Shown here piece after piece: positions 1-8,132 of a stretch of DNA of 11,641 nt. Origin of the DNA: Pseudomonadota bacterium (GTDB lineage Bacteria; Myxococcota; Polyangia; GCA-2747355; JACKDQ01); the NCBI GenBank assembly GCA_030591195.1, contig JAUVBO010000025.1, forward strand, positions 1 through 11,641. Direction: 5' to 3'. Positions within the stretch are counted from its first letter, which is position 1. Every line of letters starts with the position of its first letter. The notes below the pieces were generated by a model. That model ran no database searches, was not told the DNA's origin, and saw nothing but the letters and a program-made list of their open reading frames with translations. The position numbers and the translations under genes were made by a program.

Positions 1-628
1 GGTTGCCGATGCAGCCGCCCGTGCCGTCGCAGAGATCTTCGGTGCAGGAGAACTTGTCCTGACACTGCTCGGCGTAGGACGTCCCCTTGCATTGCCCCTC
101 GGAGCAGTAGTCGTCCCTGGTGCAGTCGTCGCCGTCGTCGCAGGTGCCGCCGTTGGCCGGGGTCCACTTGTACTGGTCCTTCTCCCAGTCGCAGACCTTG
201 CATCGATCAGCCGGCTGGCGCTCATCGTCGGCAAAGCAAACAATCTCGGTACCCTTGCCGTCTTCCTTCTTCACCGGCAGGGCGCAGGTGCCCTCCTTCG
301 GCTCGTGGGCGCACTTGCCCTGACCGAGGCAGACGTCCTTGGTGCAGGCCAGGCCGTCGTCGCAGTTCTGATAGCCGACGGGGTGGCACTTGAGGTCGTC
401 ACCGCAGACGCTGGGCGCGATGGCGCAAGGGTCGAAGGTGTTGCAGGCCTCGCCGGGCTTGTCGCAGCTGACCAAGGCCGTACCATCGGGGACACCCGTA
501 TTGGCATCGGGTGGCACCGACGCCTCGGCGCCAGCATCCGGTGTCGGCGTCGGGTCAACCTCGTCACTCGAGCATCCCACCACCCACATGATCATCGCCA
601 GGCCAGCGAGCATCAGCTTCAAACGCAT
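1..628 (-). CDS. Cys-rich repeat lipoprotein, C-terminus off the left edge
   Basis: An open frame reads from ATG at 628 to the left edge without a stop (209 codons visible), so the gene is partial at its 3' end. The N-terminus is a lipoprotein signal: basic MRLK, a hydrophobic stretch and a lipobox ending VVGC with the lipidated Cys at residue 19. An Asp/Pro/Ala linker follows (about 20-45), then Cys-rich repeats of the form CDDGxxCTxDxC, resembling the slime-mould CTDC repeat, at roughly residues 88-106 and 160-205. The protein is probably anchored on the envelope; its function is unknown. It is a close relative in style of the lipoprotein at 4766-6808 (both contain CxGTSY next to CDDG units), so the missing part may hold more repeats or a lamin-tail domain. 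An in-frame ATG at 646 would add six residues (MKREKK); neither start has a strong Shine-Dalgarno. Confidence 0.85.
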   Translation of the reverse strand, partial: MRLKLMLAGLAMIMWVVGCSSDEVDPTPTPDAGAEASVPPDANTGVPDGTALVSCDKPGEACNTFDPCAIAPSVCGDDLKCHPVGYQNCDDGLACTKDVCLGQGKCAHEPKEGTCALPVKKEDGKGTEIVCFADDERQPADRCKVCDWEKDQYKWTPANGGTCDDGDDCTRDDYCSEGQCKGTSYAEQCQDKFSCTEDLCDGTGGCIGN

Positions 629-661
629 CTTTTTCTCTCGCTTCATTTCCCAAGGTTCTAG

Positions 662-739
662 GATTCACCAGCACTTACTGCGTCCGGCGCCAGTCCTAAC
701 ACATACTGCGGGCGCCCGTCCAACACATACAGGGGCGCC
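662..739. repeat. Three iterated short motifs in a divergent intergenic region
   Basis: In the 245-nt gap between the minus-strand lipoprotein and the plus-strand protease, GGCGCC occurs at 686-691, 711-716 and 734-739. The first two are each followed by a GTCC(T)AACACATAC block (693-706 and 718-730), giving a period of about 25 nt. A weaker third relative of the block lies at 668-679 (CCAGCACTTACT). The spacing near two helical turns and the place between divergent genes suggest operator sites, but no regulator is known. The rest of the gap (740-891) shows only a T-rich stretch around 793-827 and a possible extended -10 (TGCTAGACT, 873-881) for the protease. Confidence 0.45.
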
Positions 740-891
740 GGGTCTGCCCCAAAAAATGCATCTGGATCACGAAATCTTCCCGCTGCGATCCCTTTTTTGC
801 AACCGACTGGGAGGACGGCGCTTTTTCTTCGGATCCGCCATCCTGGTGGCTCCTGGCCGATACGCAGATCTGTGCTAGACTGCGCTACTCG

Positions 892-2226
892 ATGAACTTT
901 CTCTGGAAATGCGCGGTCATGCCCTTCAAGTCAGCACCAGCCTCCCTGCTTCGTCTTACCATCACCTACATGTCGGCCACGGCCGTGATCGGGGCGAGCT
1001 TCGGCCCGTCACCCGCAAGAGCGGCTGATGAGAGCAAGTACCGGCTGGTGGTCTACCTCAACTTCGACGGGGTCACGCTGAAGAGGGGCGGCAATGTCGC
1101 CCAGAACAACGAGACGAACCTGATCGGCTCGCCGACGTTCGACTACCCGGCGCTGACCTGGTCGCGGCTGGGCGGCAAGGAGGCCGGCCTCAAGGAGACC
1201 CTCGACGAGTTGAAGCTGCTGTATGGCAACTACGCGGTGCAGCTCGTCACCGAGCGGCCGACGGGCGGCGACTACACGATGGCAGTCGTCGGCGGCAAGG
1301 GCGAAGGCGTCGCCGCCGGCAGCGCCACGGCGGTCGGGGTGGCGCCGATGGACTGCAAGAACGACAACCCGAACGACCTGGCGCTGATCTTCGGCGACAA
1401 GGTCGACTCGCCGAAGCAGCTCGCCTTCGTCATCGCCCACGAGCTCGGCCACACCTTCGGCCTCGAGCACGTCTCCGACCCCAAGGGGATCATGGCCCCG
1501 GCGCTCAACGCCGAGACCTGCTGCTTCGTCAGCAGCCCCCTCGCCGAGGGCAGCAGCTGTGGGCGCACCGAGCAGGATGCCGAGGCGATCCTGCTCGAGA
1601 ACCTCGGCGCTGGCGAAGGGGACACGGTCCCGCCGCTGGTCTGGATCGATCGTCCGGGCAACGGGGCCCTGGTGCCGCCAAACTTCTCCTTCGAGGCCGG
1701 CTCGGCCGACGACCTGCGGGTCCACCACGTCACGCTGTACGTCGATGGCAAGAAGGTCGCCGAGCTCGACCGGCCGCCCTACGTCGCGGTGCTGACGGGG
1801 CTCGAAGCCGGCGAGCACATCCTGCGGGCCGAGACCTTCGACTGGAAGCCGAACCAGGTGGCCACCGAGGTCACGGTGACGGTGGATCCGGCTTGCCCGG
1901 CCGAGGGCTCGTGTTACTTCGGCACGGTGGGCGTCGGCAGGGCCTGCGAGGCCGGCGGCGACTGCACCTCGGGGCTCTGCGCCAGCCTCGGCGATCGCAG
2001 CCGCTGCACCGCCGGCTGCGACGGCGACGGGGCGAGCTGCCCGGACAAGACCGCCTGCCGCGAGGTGGCCGGCGAGTGGGCCTGCGTCGGCGACGACGAG
2101 GGCTGGTCGCTCAACTCGAGCGCCGGGGGCTGCGCCATCGCGGGCGAGCCTGGGGCCAAGGGCTGGATCGCGCTGCTGTTGCTCGCGGCGGCGCTCCTTG
2201 CCCGGCGCAAGCGACGTCGCGCTTGA
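892..2226 (+). CDS. Exported metzincin-type zinc metalloprotease with Ig-like domain and MYXO-CTERM-like tail
   Basis: A putative secreted or surface-anchored zinc endopeptidase of 444 residues. The N-terminal signal region ends in an ARA-A site near residue 43-44. The catalytic motif HELGHTFGLEH gives zinc ligands H183, H187 and H193 with base E184, and M201 in GIMAP is a fitting Met-turn: the metzincin signature HExxHxxGxxH. Residues about 244-331 form an Ig-like beta domain (PPLVWIDRPG ... VTVTV) common in bacterial exported proteins, followed by a Cys-rich segment (about 332-400). The tail has GGC (C414), a hydrophobic helix and RRKRRRA at the C-terminus, as in MYXO-CTERM proteins that are processed by myxosortases. 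Start is uncertain: ATG at 892 has no clear Shine-Dalgarno and ATG at 919 (residue 10) would give a tidier signal peptide. Substrate is unknown. Confidence 0.85.
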   Translation: MNFLWKCAVMPFKSAPASLLRLTITYMSATAVIGASFGPSPARAADESKYRLVVYLNFDGVTLKRGGNVAQNNETNLIGSPTFDYPALTWSRLGGKEAGLKETLDELKLLYGNYAVQLVTERPTGGDYTMAVVGGKGEGVAAGSATAVGVAPMDCKNDNPNDLALIFGDKVDSPKQLAFVIAHELGHTFGLEHVSDPKGIMAPALNAETCCFVSSPLAEGSSCGRTEQDAEAILLENLGAGEGDTVPPLVWIDRPGNGALVPPNFSFEAGSADDLRVHHVTLYVDGKKVAELDRPPYVAVLTGLEAGEHILRAETFDWKPNQVATEVTVTVDPACPAEGSCYFGTVGVGRACEAGGDCTSGLCASLGDRSRCTAGCDGDGASCPDKTACREVAGEWACVGDDEGWSLNSSAGGCAIAGEPGAKGWIALLLLAAALLARRKRRRA

Positions 2227-2231
2227 GCACC

Positions 2232-2260
2232 TTGTCCGGCGGCGGCTCTGCGCCTATCCT
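2232..2260 (+). promoter_or_regulatory. Candidate sigma70-type promoter
   Basis: TTGTCC at 2232-2237 and TATCCT at 2255-2260 are separated by exactly 17 nt. Each matches four of six consensus positions. It lies just after the protease stop and would give a leader of about 100 nt for the gene starting at 2368. In GC-rich DNA such matches occur by chance, so this is tentative. Confidence 0.35.
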
Positions 2261-2367
2261 CTATGCAGCGCGCGTTCCGACCAAGTAGGAGTCAAGGGGC
2301 TGCGGCCCAGGTGTTTTCGCCGCAGTTGGTACAGGCGTGGGCCGCCACGCGCCGGGCCGGAGACATC

Positions 2368-2910
2368 ATGAGCCCGGACAAGCAGATCAAAATCGAGCAA
2401 ACCCTGCGCCGGATGATCCTCCGCGAGTTTCTCCTCGAGCCGGACCTCTACCGCGAGGTCGGGCTCGACCGACTGCCCGCCCAGCTCGGCGGGCTGCTCG
2501 GCTGTCCGGCGGAACGAGCCATCAGCGGGCTGCTAGCCGGCGAGACCCTCGACGCGACCCCCCTCGAGTCGCTCGAGCCGCTGTTCGCGATCCGCGACAT
2601 GGCCCTGGTCTCGCGAACCGCCTCCTCGCTCGCCGTGGAGCTCAAGCAACCCGAGGGACCCTACGAGCGCTGCTGCCGCACGGCTCTCTGCTATGGCGTG
2701 GCCCGGATGACCTCCCACGTCTACGCCGCGCTCAGGGCGGCCGCGGGCAAGGATGACAGCTGGGCCCGTCACCATTTCCTCTATGGCGTGATCCTCGGGC
2801 TCGAAGGCAGCCGCGAGCGCGCCTTGTGGGAGCTCGACATGGCCCTGCGTCGGGAACCCTACGAGGATGCGCGGATCCGCGCCCGTCAGGTGATCAGCCT
2901 GCTCGAGTAG
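2368..2910 (+). CDS. Hypothetical cytoplasmic helical protein
   Basis: I do not recognise a family. ATG at 2368 is preferred over an upstream in-frame ATG at 2263 because CCGGAG lies 6 nt before it and the extra 35 residues look non-coding. The 180-residue product has no signal peptide or membrane segment and appears almost wholly alpha-helical. The last 45 residues (HHFLYGVILGLEGSRERALW and onward, with LDMALRREP) resemble a TPR-like helix pair, a protein-protein interaction fold. Two adjacent Cys occur near residue 100. It stands 141 nt after the protease and 156 nt before the kinase, so it is probably a single-gene unit; nothing in the context gives a job. Confidence 0.7.
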   Translation: MSPDKQIKIEQTLRRMILREFLLEPDLYREVGLDRLPAQLGGLLGCPAERAISGLLAGETLDATPLESLEPLFAIRDMALVSRTASSLAVELKQPEGPYERCCRTALCYGVARMTSHVYAALRAAAGKDDSWARHHFLYGVILGLEGSRERALWELDMALRREPYEDARIRARQVISLLE

Positions 2911-2979
2911 CCGTACCAGCGATCCCGCGTCCAATGGCCAGCCCGGGCCACATTTGCGGATCCAACTGGATCCTCGCGG

Positions 2980-3009
2980 TTGTCAGCGCGGGCCGTTCCT
3001 CGGTATGAT
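2980..3009 (+). promoter_or_regulatory. Sigma70-type promoter of the hybrid histidine kinase gene
   Basis: TTGTCA (2980-2985) and TATGAT (3004-3009) each match five of six consensus positions and are 18 nt apart. Transcription would begin near 3016, about 50 nt before the chosen start at 3067. This is the best promoter match in the window. It also argues against an upstream in-frame ATG at 2980, which would lie inside the promoter. Confidence 0.6.
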
Positions 3010-3050
3010 GGTTTTTCTCGGTCCGGCTTGATCGTAGTCCGCGGGCGGGT

Positions 3051-3056
3051 AGGAGG
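3051..3056 (+). promoter_or_regulatory. Ribosome binding site deciding the kinase start
   Basis: AGGAGG, a perfect Shine-Dalgarno core, lies 10 nt before ATG at 3067. It decides for 3067 over the in-frame ATG at 2980. Confidence 0.75.
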
Positions 3057-3066
3057 GATCAGTATT

Positions 3067-4656
3067 ATGATAGGCCAGGAAGGGACAGGGGCCGCGGTGC
3101 TCACGGAGGACGAGACGCTCTATCGGGTGCTCGTCGAGTCCTCGCCCGACGCGCTGGCGGTGGCGAACCTCCAAGGCCACCTGATCCGCGTCAACCGACG
3201 GGCCGCCGAGCAATACGGCATCGACGCCTCCGCCGCCGACGGACTGGTCGGCCGCCACGTGACCGAGCTGCTCGCCCCCGAAGACCGACAGCGCGCCGCC
3301 GACAACTTCCGCACCCTGCTCGCCCAGGGGCAACACACCGGCTCGGCCTACCGCGCCCTGCTCGCCGACGGGACGATGATCCCGGTGGAGATCAACTCCC
3401 GCGTGGTCCGCGACGAGGCGGGCAAGCCAAAGGCCGTGATCGCGGTGGTCCGCGACGTCTCGGCCCGTCGGCACACCGAGGAGCTGATCGCCCGGGCGGC
3501 CCGGCAGGAGGCAGCCGCCACCCTCGCCGGTGGCGTGGCCCACGACTTCAACAACCTGATGCTGACGGTGATCGGCAACGCCGAGCTGCTCCGCTTCGAG
3601 GTGGACGCGGACCAAGAAGACCACCGCGCGCTCCTCGGCGAGATCGCTGACGCGGCACGCCGGGCCGCGGAGCTGGCGCAGAAGATGCTGGCCTTCGCCC
3701 GCGGCGGCAAGTACCAGCCAGAGACGCTCGACCTCAACGTCGCGGTGGCCGAGGTCGACGCGCTGCAGGGCGAGCCGTTGGCAGCGGTCGAGATCGAGCA
3801 CCAGCTCGCCGCGGATCTCTGGCCGGTCGAGGCGGATCCGACCCAGCTACAAGAGGTGCTGGTCAACCTCCGGGCCAACGCCGTCGAGGCGGTCGCCGAT
3901 TGCCCGCCAGACAGACGGAGAGTCACGATCCGCACGCGCAACCTCTCTCGGCTCAAGCTGCCCGCCGACTGCAGGCCCCGCACCGACGCCGACCGCTGGG
4001 TGCACCTCGCGGTGCAGGACACCGGCTGTGGCATGTCCGACGAGACCCTCGGGCGGGCCTTTGATCCATTCTTCACCACCAGGGCCCACGGCCGCGGCCT
4101 CGGGCTCGCGGCCGTCTCCGGCATCAACGCCAATCACCAGGGCCTGGTCGCCTGTCGCAGCAGCCTGGGCGAGGGAAGCACGATCGATGTCTACCTGCCC
4201 GCGAGCAGCGAGGCCAAGCCCGCTCCGCCGCAGTCCCCCATGGGCGAGAGACGCTCGGTCCAGCCGCTGGCGGCGCTCCGTCACGGCGAGGAGACGATCC
4301 TGCTGATCGACGACGACGACGCGGTGGTCGAGACCACACGCCGGCTGCTCGAGCGGCTCGGCCACCGGGTCCTGGTCGCGCGCCACGGCGCCGACGGCGT
4401 GGAGCTCGCCCGCACCCACGACGGGCCGATCCACCTCGCCATGCTCGACATGGGCATGCCGGTGATGGACGGGCCGACGGCGTTCCCTCAGCTCGCCGAG
4501 GCGCGTCCGGAGATGAGGATCCTGCTCTGCAGCGGCTACCACCTCGATACGGCCGCCCGGGGCTTGCTCGACCGGGGCGCGGTGGGTTTTTTGCAGAAGC
4601 CGTTCCGTCTCGAGACCCTCGCCGAGCGGCTGGGTGCTGCGCTCGATCGACACTGA
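3067..4656 (+). CDS. Cytoplasmic PAS-domain hybrid sensor histidine kinase with C-terminal receiver
   Basis: A 529-residue signalling kinase that autophosphorylates on His and passes phosphate to its own receiver. Order: PAS sensor (about 15-137, with ESSPDALAVANLQGHLIRVN and a typical VVRDVSARR end); HisKA with the H-box GGVAHDFNNLM, phosphoacceptor H159; HATPase with N-box N267/N271, G1 box DTGCGM (D318) and a GRGLGLA lid; receiver (about 410-525) with acidic pocket D415-D418, phosphoacceptor D461 in MLDMGMPVMDG and K511 in LQKPF. There is no signal peptide or membrane helix, so it senses an internal or PAS-bound cue. No response regulator lies next to it, making it an orphan in this window. 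All key residues are present. A possible terminator follows at 4667. Confidence 0.93.
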   Translation: MIGQEGTGAAVLTEDETLYRVLVESSPDALAVANLQGHLIRVNRRAAEQYGIDASAADGLVGRHVTELLAPEDRQRAADNFRTLLAQGQHTGSAYRALLADGTMIPVEINSRVVRDEAGKPKAVIAVVRDVSARRHTEELIARAARQEAAATLAGGVAHDFNNLMLTVIGNAELLRFEVDADQEDHRALLGEIADAARRAAELAQKMLAFARGGKYQPETLDLNVAVAEVDALQGEPLAAVEIEHQLAADLWPVEADPTQLQEVLVNLRANAVEAVADCPPDRRRVTIRTRNLSRLKLPADCRPRTDADRWVHLAVQDTGCGMSDETLGRAFDPFFTTRAHGRGLGLAAVSGINANHQGLVACRSSLGEGSTIDVYLPASSEAKPAPPQSPMGERRSVQPLAALRHGEETILLIDDDDAVVETTRRLLERLGHRVLVARHGADGVELARTHDGPIHLAMLDMGMPVMDGPTAFPQLAEARPEMRILLCSGYHLDTAARGLLDRGAVGFLQKPFRLETLAERLGAALDRH

Positions 4657-4666
4657 ATGGGGCCTC

Positions 4667-4713
4667 CGACCACTACCCCCACACCTGAAATGTGGTCGTT
4701 TCTGCCTATTTTT
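4667..4713 (+). terminator. Possible Rho-independent terminator after the kinase
   Basis: CGACCAC (4667-4673) pairs perfectly with GTGGTCG (4692-4698) around an 18-nt loop, followed by a T-rich run ending in TTTTT (4709-4713). A competing shorter hairpin, CCACA/TGTGG with loop CCTGAAA (4679-4695), uses the same right arm. The loop is long and the T run starts with interruptions, so this is moderate evidence only. It sits 10 nt after the kinase stop. Confidence 0.4.
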
Positions 4714-4751
4714 CGATCAGCTGGCTGTGTTATGCCCCCTCTAATGACGTG

Positions 4752-4756
4752 GGAGG
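4752..4756 (+). promoter_or_regulatory. Ribosome binding site of the lamin-tail lipoprotein
   Basis: GGAGG is 6 nt before GTG at 4763 and 9 nt before ATG at 4766. Both starts are in frame, so the site supports this start region but does not separate the two codons. Confidence 0.7.
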
Positions 4757-4765
4757 ACAGACGTG

Positions 4766-6808
4766 ATGAGTAGTGTGAAGCTGTACGCAGCGATCGTAAT
4801 CGGGGTGCTCGCCAGCGGTTGTGCCGGGGGCGACGACAACCCCGGAGCCGCAGACACCGGACCCGACACCGGACCCGGCGTGGAGACCAGCGTTCCCGAT
4901 CCCGACCTGGGCCTCGACCCCGATATCGGGCTCCCGCCCCTGCCCGACATCGGACCGGCCCCCGACGCGACACGCGACGGGCCGGTGGTGATCAAGCCCT
5001 CGGACGCCCGGCCCGACTCGACGGTCGATGCCACGCCGCCCGACTCGACGGTCGACAGCGCGCCCCTCGACTCCACGGTCGACAGCGCGCCGGTGGACAC
5101 CGCCCCCGTCCCCGACGGCGGATGCACCGGCAACGCCGAGTGTGATGACGGCCTGACCTGCACCACCGACATCTGCGGGGTCAACGGCTGCGCCAACGTG
5201 ATCACCGGCAACTTCTGCGTCATCGACAGCCTCTGCATCGCCGGCGGCGCGCTCAACCCGGCCAACGCCTGCGAGATCTGCCAGCCGGCCGTGGCGCCCG
5301 AAGCCTGGACCAACGCCGACGAGACAGGCTGTGACGACGGCAACCCGTGCACCCACTCGGACCTCTGCGTCGTCCGCCAGTGCGTCGGCACCAGCTACAG
5401 CTGCGACGACGGCCTGGGCTGCACCGCCGACGAGTGCACCGGCACCGGCCCGGCCCCCGACGGCTGCACCTACACCCTCCAGCCCGGGTTCTGCGCCATC
5501 GACGGCGTCTGCGTCGTCGGCGCCGACGCCGACCCCAGCGCCACCTGCCACATCTGCGCGCCCACCGCCGCCACCGACGACTGGACCCTGCAGCCGGGCT
5601 TCTGCCTGATCGACGAGACCTGCTACCTCGAGTCGGAGTCAAACCCGCTCAACGGCTGCGAGGTCTGCAAGACCGGCACCGCGATCGACAGCTGGACGGT
5701 GCTGCCCGGCACCGACCCCTCGCCCCACAAGATCGTGGTCACCGAGATCATGGCTAACCCGTCGGCCGTCTCCGACACCGCCGGCGAGTGGCTCGAGCTG
5801 TACAACGCCGACTCCGTGGACGTCGACCTCGCTGGCTGGACCCTGCGCGACGACGACTACAACAGCCACCGGATCCAGGGACCGCTGGTGATCGCGCCGG
5901 GTGCCTACGCGGTGCTCGGTCGCAACAGCGACGACACCGTCAACGGCGGCGTCACCATCGACTACCAGTACGCGAGCTTCCTGCTGGCCAACAGCATCGA
6001 CGAGATCGTGCTGATCGACGACGCCTGCCGCGAGGTCGACCGGGTGAACTACACCGCGGACTGGCCGATCAACGCCGGGATGTCGCTGCAGCTCGACGGC
6101 ACCTCCGCCGACAACGCCAACCCGGCCAACTGGTGTAACGCCGGCGCGGCCTGGAGCGGCTCGGCTGGTGACAGCGGCACCCCCGGTGAGGCCACGGTCT
6201 GCCCGCCGCCACCAGATGGCGGCGTCGTCGATGCGAGCGTCGACAGCGTCGCGCCGGACGCCTCGGTCGACTCCGGCCCGGACTCGGGCTTCGTCGTCAC
6301 CTGCGCCACCAGCGGGGTGGTGGTCGAGGAGGTCGCTGTTGGCGGGCCGGACTATGTCGCGCTGAAGAACTACAGCACCGGCCCGGTGGACATCGTCGGC
6401 TACCGCCTCGAGATGTACGGGATCAGCTCGACGCCCACCGTCTACACGATCCAGGCCAGCGACGTCAGCGGGTGGCTCGCGGCCGGAGCCACGGTCTACA
6501 TCTTCGAATACAGCGCCGGCAACCTGTCCGGCGACATCAACACCGGCGCCAACATCCCGTTCTACGACGGCCCGCCGAGCGCGGCGAATCCGAACGCCGG
6601 GCTGCTGTTCGACGCCACCGGCAACCTGCTCGACTACGCGTCGGTGGGAGAGAACGTCGGCAAGCCGGACAACGTGACCTTCACCGCCCTGCCGTGGCCG
6701 GTGGGCTTCGACTCGGATGTCAGCTCGTTCCAGCGCGTCGCCAACAACGGCAGCTGCCCGACCTTCAGCTACCTCGACTGGTACTACGCCAACCTGACGC
6801 GACCCTGA
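4766..6808 (+). CDS. Large lipoprotein with Cys-rich CTDC-type repeats and two lamin-tail domains
   Basis: A 680-residue predicted surface lipoprotein. Signal MSSVKLYAAIVIGVLASGC puts the lipidated Cys at 19. A long Asp/Pro/Thr-rich linker (about 20-115) includes three 9-residue repeats of the type xDSTVDSAP. Cys-rich units follow (about 119-310) with CDDGLTCTTDIC, CDDGNPCTHSDLC and CDDGLGCTADEC plus FCxIDxxC segments. The first lamin-tail domain (about 322-479) has the hallmark VTEIMANP ... GEWLELYNADSVDVDLAGW; after a second DASVD-type linker (480-508) a divergent second copy runs to the end (VVVEEVAVGG ... DYVALKNYS). Lamin-tail domains in bacteria are found in exported proteins, often with nucleases or adhesins; no catalytic domain is visible here. 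GTG at 4763 is an alternative start. It is a stylistic paralogue of the partial gene at the left edge. Confidence 0.88.
   Translation: MSSVKLYAAIVIGVLASGCAGGDDNPGAADTGPDTGPGVETSVPDPDLGLDPDIGLPPLPDIGPAPDATRDGPVVIKPSDARPDSTVDATPPDSTVDSAPLDSTVDSAPVDTAPVPDGGCTGNAECDDGLTCTTDICGVNGCANVITGNFCVIDSLCIAGGALNPANACEICQPAVAPEAWTNADETGCDDGNPCTHSDLCVVRQCVGTSYSCDDGLGCTADECTGTGPAPDGCTYTLQPGFCAIDGVCVVGADADPSATCHICAPTAATDDWTLQPGFCLIDETCYLESESNPLNGCEVCKTGTAIDSWTVLPGTDPSPHKIVVTEIMANPSAVSDTAGEWLELYNADSVDVDLAGWTLRDDDYNSHRIQGPLVIAPGAYAVLGRNSDDTVNGGVTIDYQYASFLLANSIDEIVLIDDACREVDRVNYTADWPINAGMSLQLDGTSADNANPANWCNAGAAWSGSAGDSGTPGEATVCPPPPDGGVVDASVDSVAPDASVDSGPDSGFVVTCATSGVVVEEVAVGGPDYVALKNYSTGPVDIVGYRLEMYGISSTPTVYTIQASDVSGWLAAGATVYIFEYSAGNLSGDINTGANIPFYDGPPSAANPNAGLLFDATGNLLDYASVGENVGKPDNVTFTALPWPVGFDSDVSSFQRVANNGSCPTFSYLDWYYANLTRP
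5012..5092 (+). repeat. Three 27-nt tandem repeats coding the lipoprotein linker
   Basis: Units at 5012-5038, 5039-5065 and 5066-5092 encode PDSTVDATP, PDSTVDSAP and LDSTVDSAP. They keep the reading frame, so copy number changes would only alter linker length. A partial fourth unit (VDTAP) follows. Confidence 0.85.
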
Positions 6809-6834
6809 CGCGCTGATGGCCTTGGCGCGCGCCC

Positions 6835-7890
6835 CTACTCGAGGTAGGCGCAGCGCGAGCCGCCCTGGTAGGCGTCGATGTTGCTCTTGGTCGGCAAGAT
6901 CGCCTCGAGCGCCTGCCACATCGCCGCGCTGCCAGCGAAGATGTCGACGTGGAACCCCTGGATCGCCCCCCCGACGTCGTCGGCCTTGAAGCAGCCGTCG
7001 TGGACGAACCCTGCGACGCCGCCTGCCGCGGGAATCGACACGCCGTCGAGCTGCTTGAGGTACAGCGTGCCGCCGAGGGCGAGCTGGTTCTTGTCCACCG
7101 CCAGCGAGCGCAGGGGCACCAGCGGGTTGTTGTAGGCGCCCGCGCCCCACGGAAAGCTCGGCGGCAGCTTCTCGTAGCAGATCGTCCCACCGGTGGGGCA
7201 CGGCCGGCCGCAGCTGCAGGTCTTGGCGTAGTTGATCAGGTCGCCGTTGCTCAGCTTGCCGCTACCCTCGATGCAGACCGTGTCCGAGTACTTGGCCGAC
7301 ACGGTGGCCAGCGGCTGGCACTGGCTGTCGTAGAGCACCGTGTCCTTGGCGCCGTCGAAGTCGTCCTCCACCGCGAGGTAGTAGTAGGTGTTCCAGAGCT
7401 GGCCGACGAAGGGCCCCGGCGACCCTGTGGGGGGTGATCCGCCGTCGAGGGGCGGGGGCACGCCGGCGTCGGCGCCGAGGAGCTCGCAGAGATAGCTCGA
7501 GTGGCACCAGCCCACCGTGCCCTGGTAGTCCACCTGATACCAGTCACCATCGACCACCAGCAGTCGCACGCTGGCGCCCAGCGGCACGGTCGCGATCACG
7601 GGTTCGGCCTTGGTCGGCCCCGAGCGCATGTTGAGGTTCGTCGAGACGTTGCAGACCTCGAGCCAGACCCCGGTGGCCCCCGGGCCGCCATCGTCTTCGG
7701 GCGGGTCCGGCGGCACGGCCGCGTCGGTCAGCGGCGGGGCACCGTCCACCGACGCATCAGCGCCGAGCAGCTCCGGCCCGGCGTCGTGCAGCCGCATCTC
7801 GCCGCCAGGCTCATGGCCCACCGGCAGCGCATCACAACCGATACACAGGGCGCAGAGCCCGATCAGGGACAACGATGGGGGGCGTGGCAT
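6835..7890 (-). CDS. Lipoprotein with SH3b domain and 3D (MltA-like) domain
   Basis: A 351-residue putative cell-wall-associated lipoprotein. The signal MPRPPSLSLIGLCALCIGC gives lipidated C19; a D/A/P-rich linker follows. An SH3b domain spans about 75-136 (NLNMRSGPTKAEPVIATVP ... GDWYQVDYQGTVGWC), a fold that usually binds peptidoglycan peptides. The C-terminal half (about 162-325) resembles the 3D domain, a double-psi beta-barrel of MltA-type lytic transglycosylases: the three Asp are likely D266 (LAVDKNQLALGG), D305 (KADDVGGAIQG) and D316 (HVDIF). Several extra Cys (in TCSCGRPC) suggest disulfides. A role in wall cleavage or binding is inference. GTG at 7920 would add ten residues; neither start has a good Shine-Dalgarno. 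It ends 26 nt from the converging lipoprotein gene. Confidence 0.85.
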   Translation of the reverse strand: MPRPPSLSLIGLCALCIGCDALPVGHEPGGEMRLHDAGPELLGADASVDGAPPLTDAAVPPDPPEDDGGPGATGVWLEVCNVSTNLNMRSGPTKAEPVIATVPLGASVRLLVVDGDWYQVDYQGTVGWCHSSYLCELLGADAGVPPPLDGGSPPTGSPGPFVGQLWNTYYYLAVEDDFDGAKDTVLYDSQCQPLATVSAKYSDTVCIEGSGKLSNGDLINYAKTCSCGRPCPTGGTICYEKLPPSFPWGAGAYNNPLVPLRSLAVDKNQLALGGTLYLKQLDGVSIPAAGGVAGFVHDGCFKADDVGGAIQGFHVDIFAGSAAMWQALEAILPTKSNIDAYQGGSRCAYLE

Positions 7891-8132
7891 GGGTAAGCTG
7901 TTTCGCAAGCCGCGTGCCACGGCTCGGATCCGGATCCATCGAAAAAAACCGAATGAAATCGAACAAGGGCTGGTGCCGCTGGCGGCTGTCCCAGGCGCCG
8001 CTCGCGCCAGACTGGCTCATCATGGATGCGATCCTGCAGGCGGCAGACGACCTTCGTTCAAACCGGCACCTGTCTGGCTGCTCACTGGAGACGTCACCGC
8101 TGTCGGCCCGGACCTTGCAATCTCGCGGCGCC
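7891..8132. other. Divergent intergenic region
   Basis: This 242-nt gap separates the SH3b-3D lipoprotein from the glycosidase and should contain both promoters. I found no convincing -35/-10 pair. A perfect 12-nt palindrome made of two GGATCC units lies at 7926-7937. The plus-strand frame of the glycosidase stays open through the gap, but the residues it would encode do not look like protein. Confidence 0.5.

Noticed and set aside
92..661. Plus-strand open frame at the left edge
   Set aside because: It is antisense to the Cys-rich lipoprotein, whose signal peptide, lipobox and repeats are clear on the minus strand.
4721..4736. Sigma54-like site TGGC-N7-TGCC before the lamin-tail lipoprotein
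   Set aside because: The GG to GC distance is one base short of the -24/-12 spacing, which sigma54 does not tolerate well.
5639..7201. Minus-strand open frame of 520 codons across the lamin-tail lipoprotein and the SH3b-3D gene
   Set aside because: It is a GC-rich antisense shadow with Arg/Ala/Val-rich composition and overlaps two well-supported genes.
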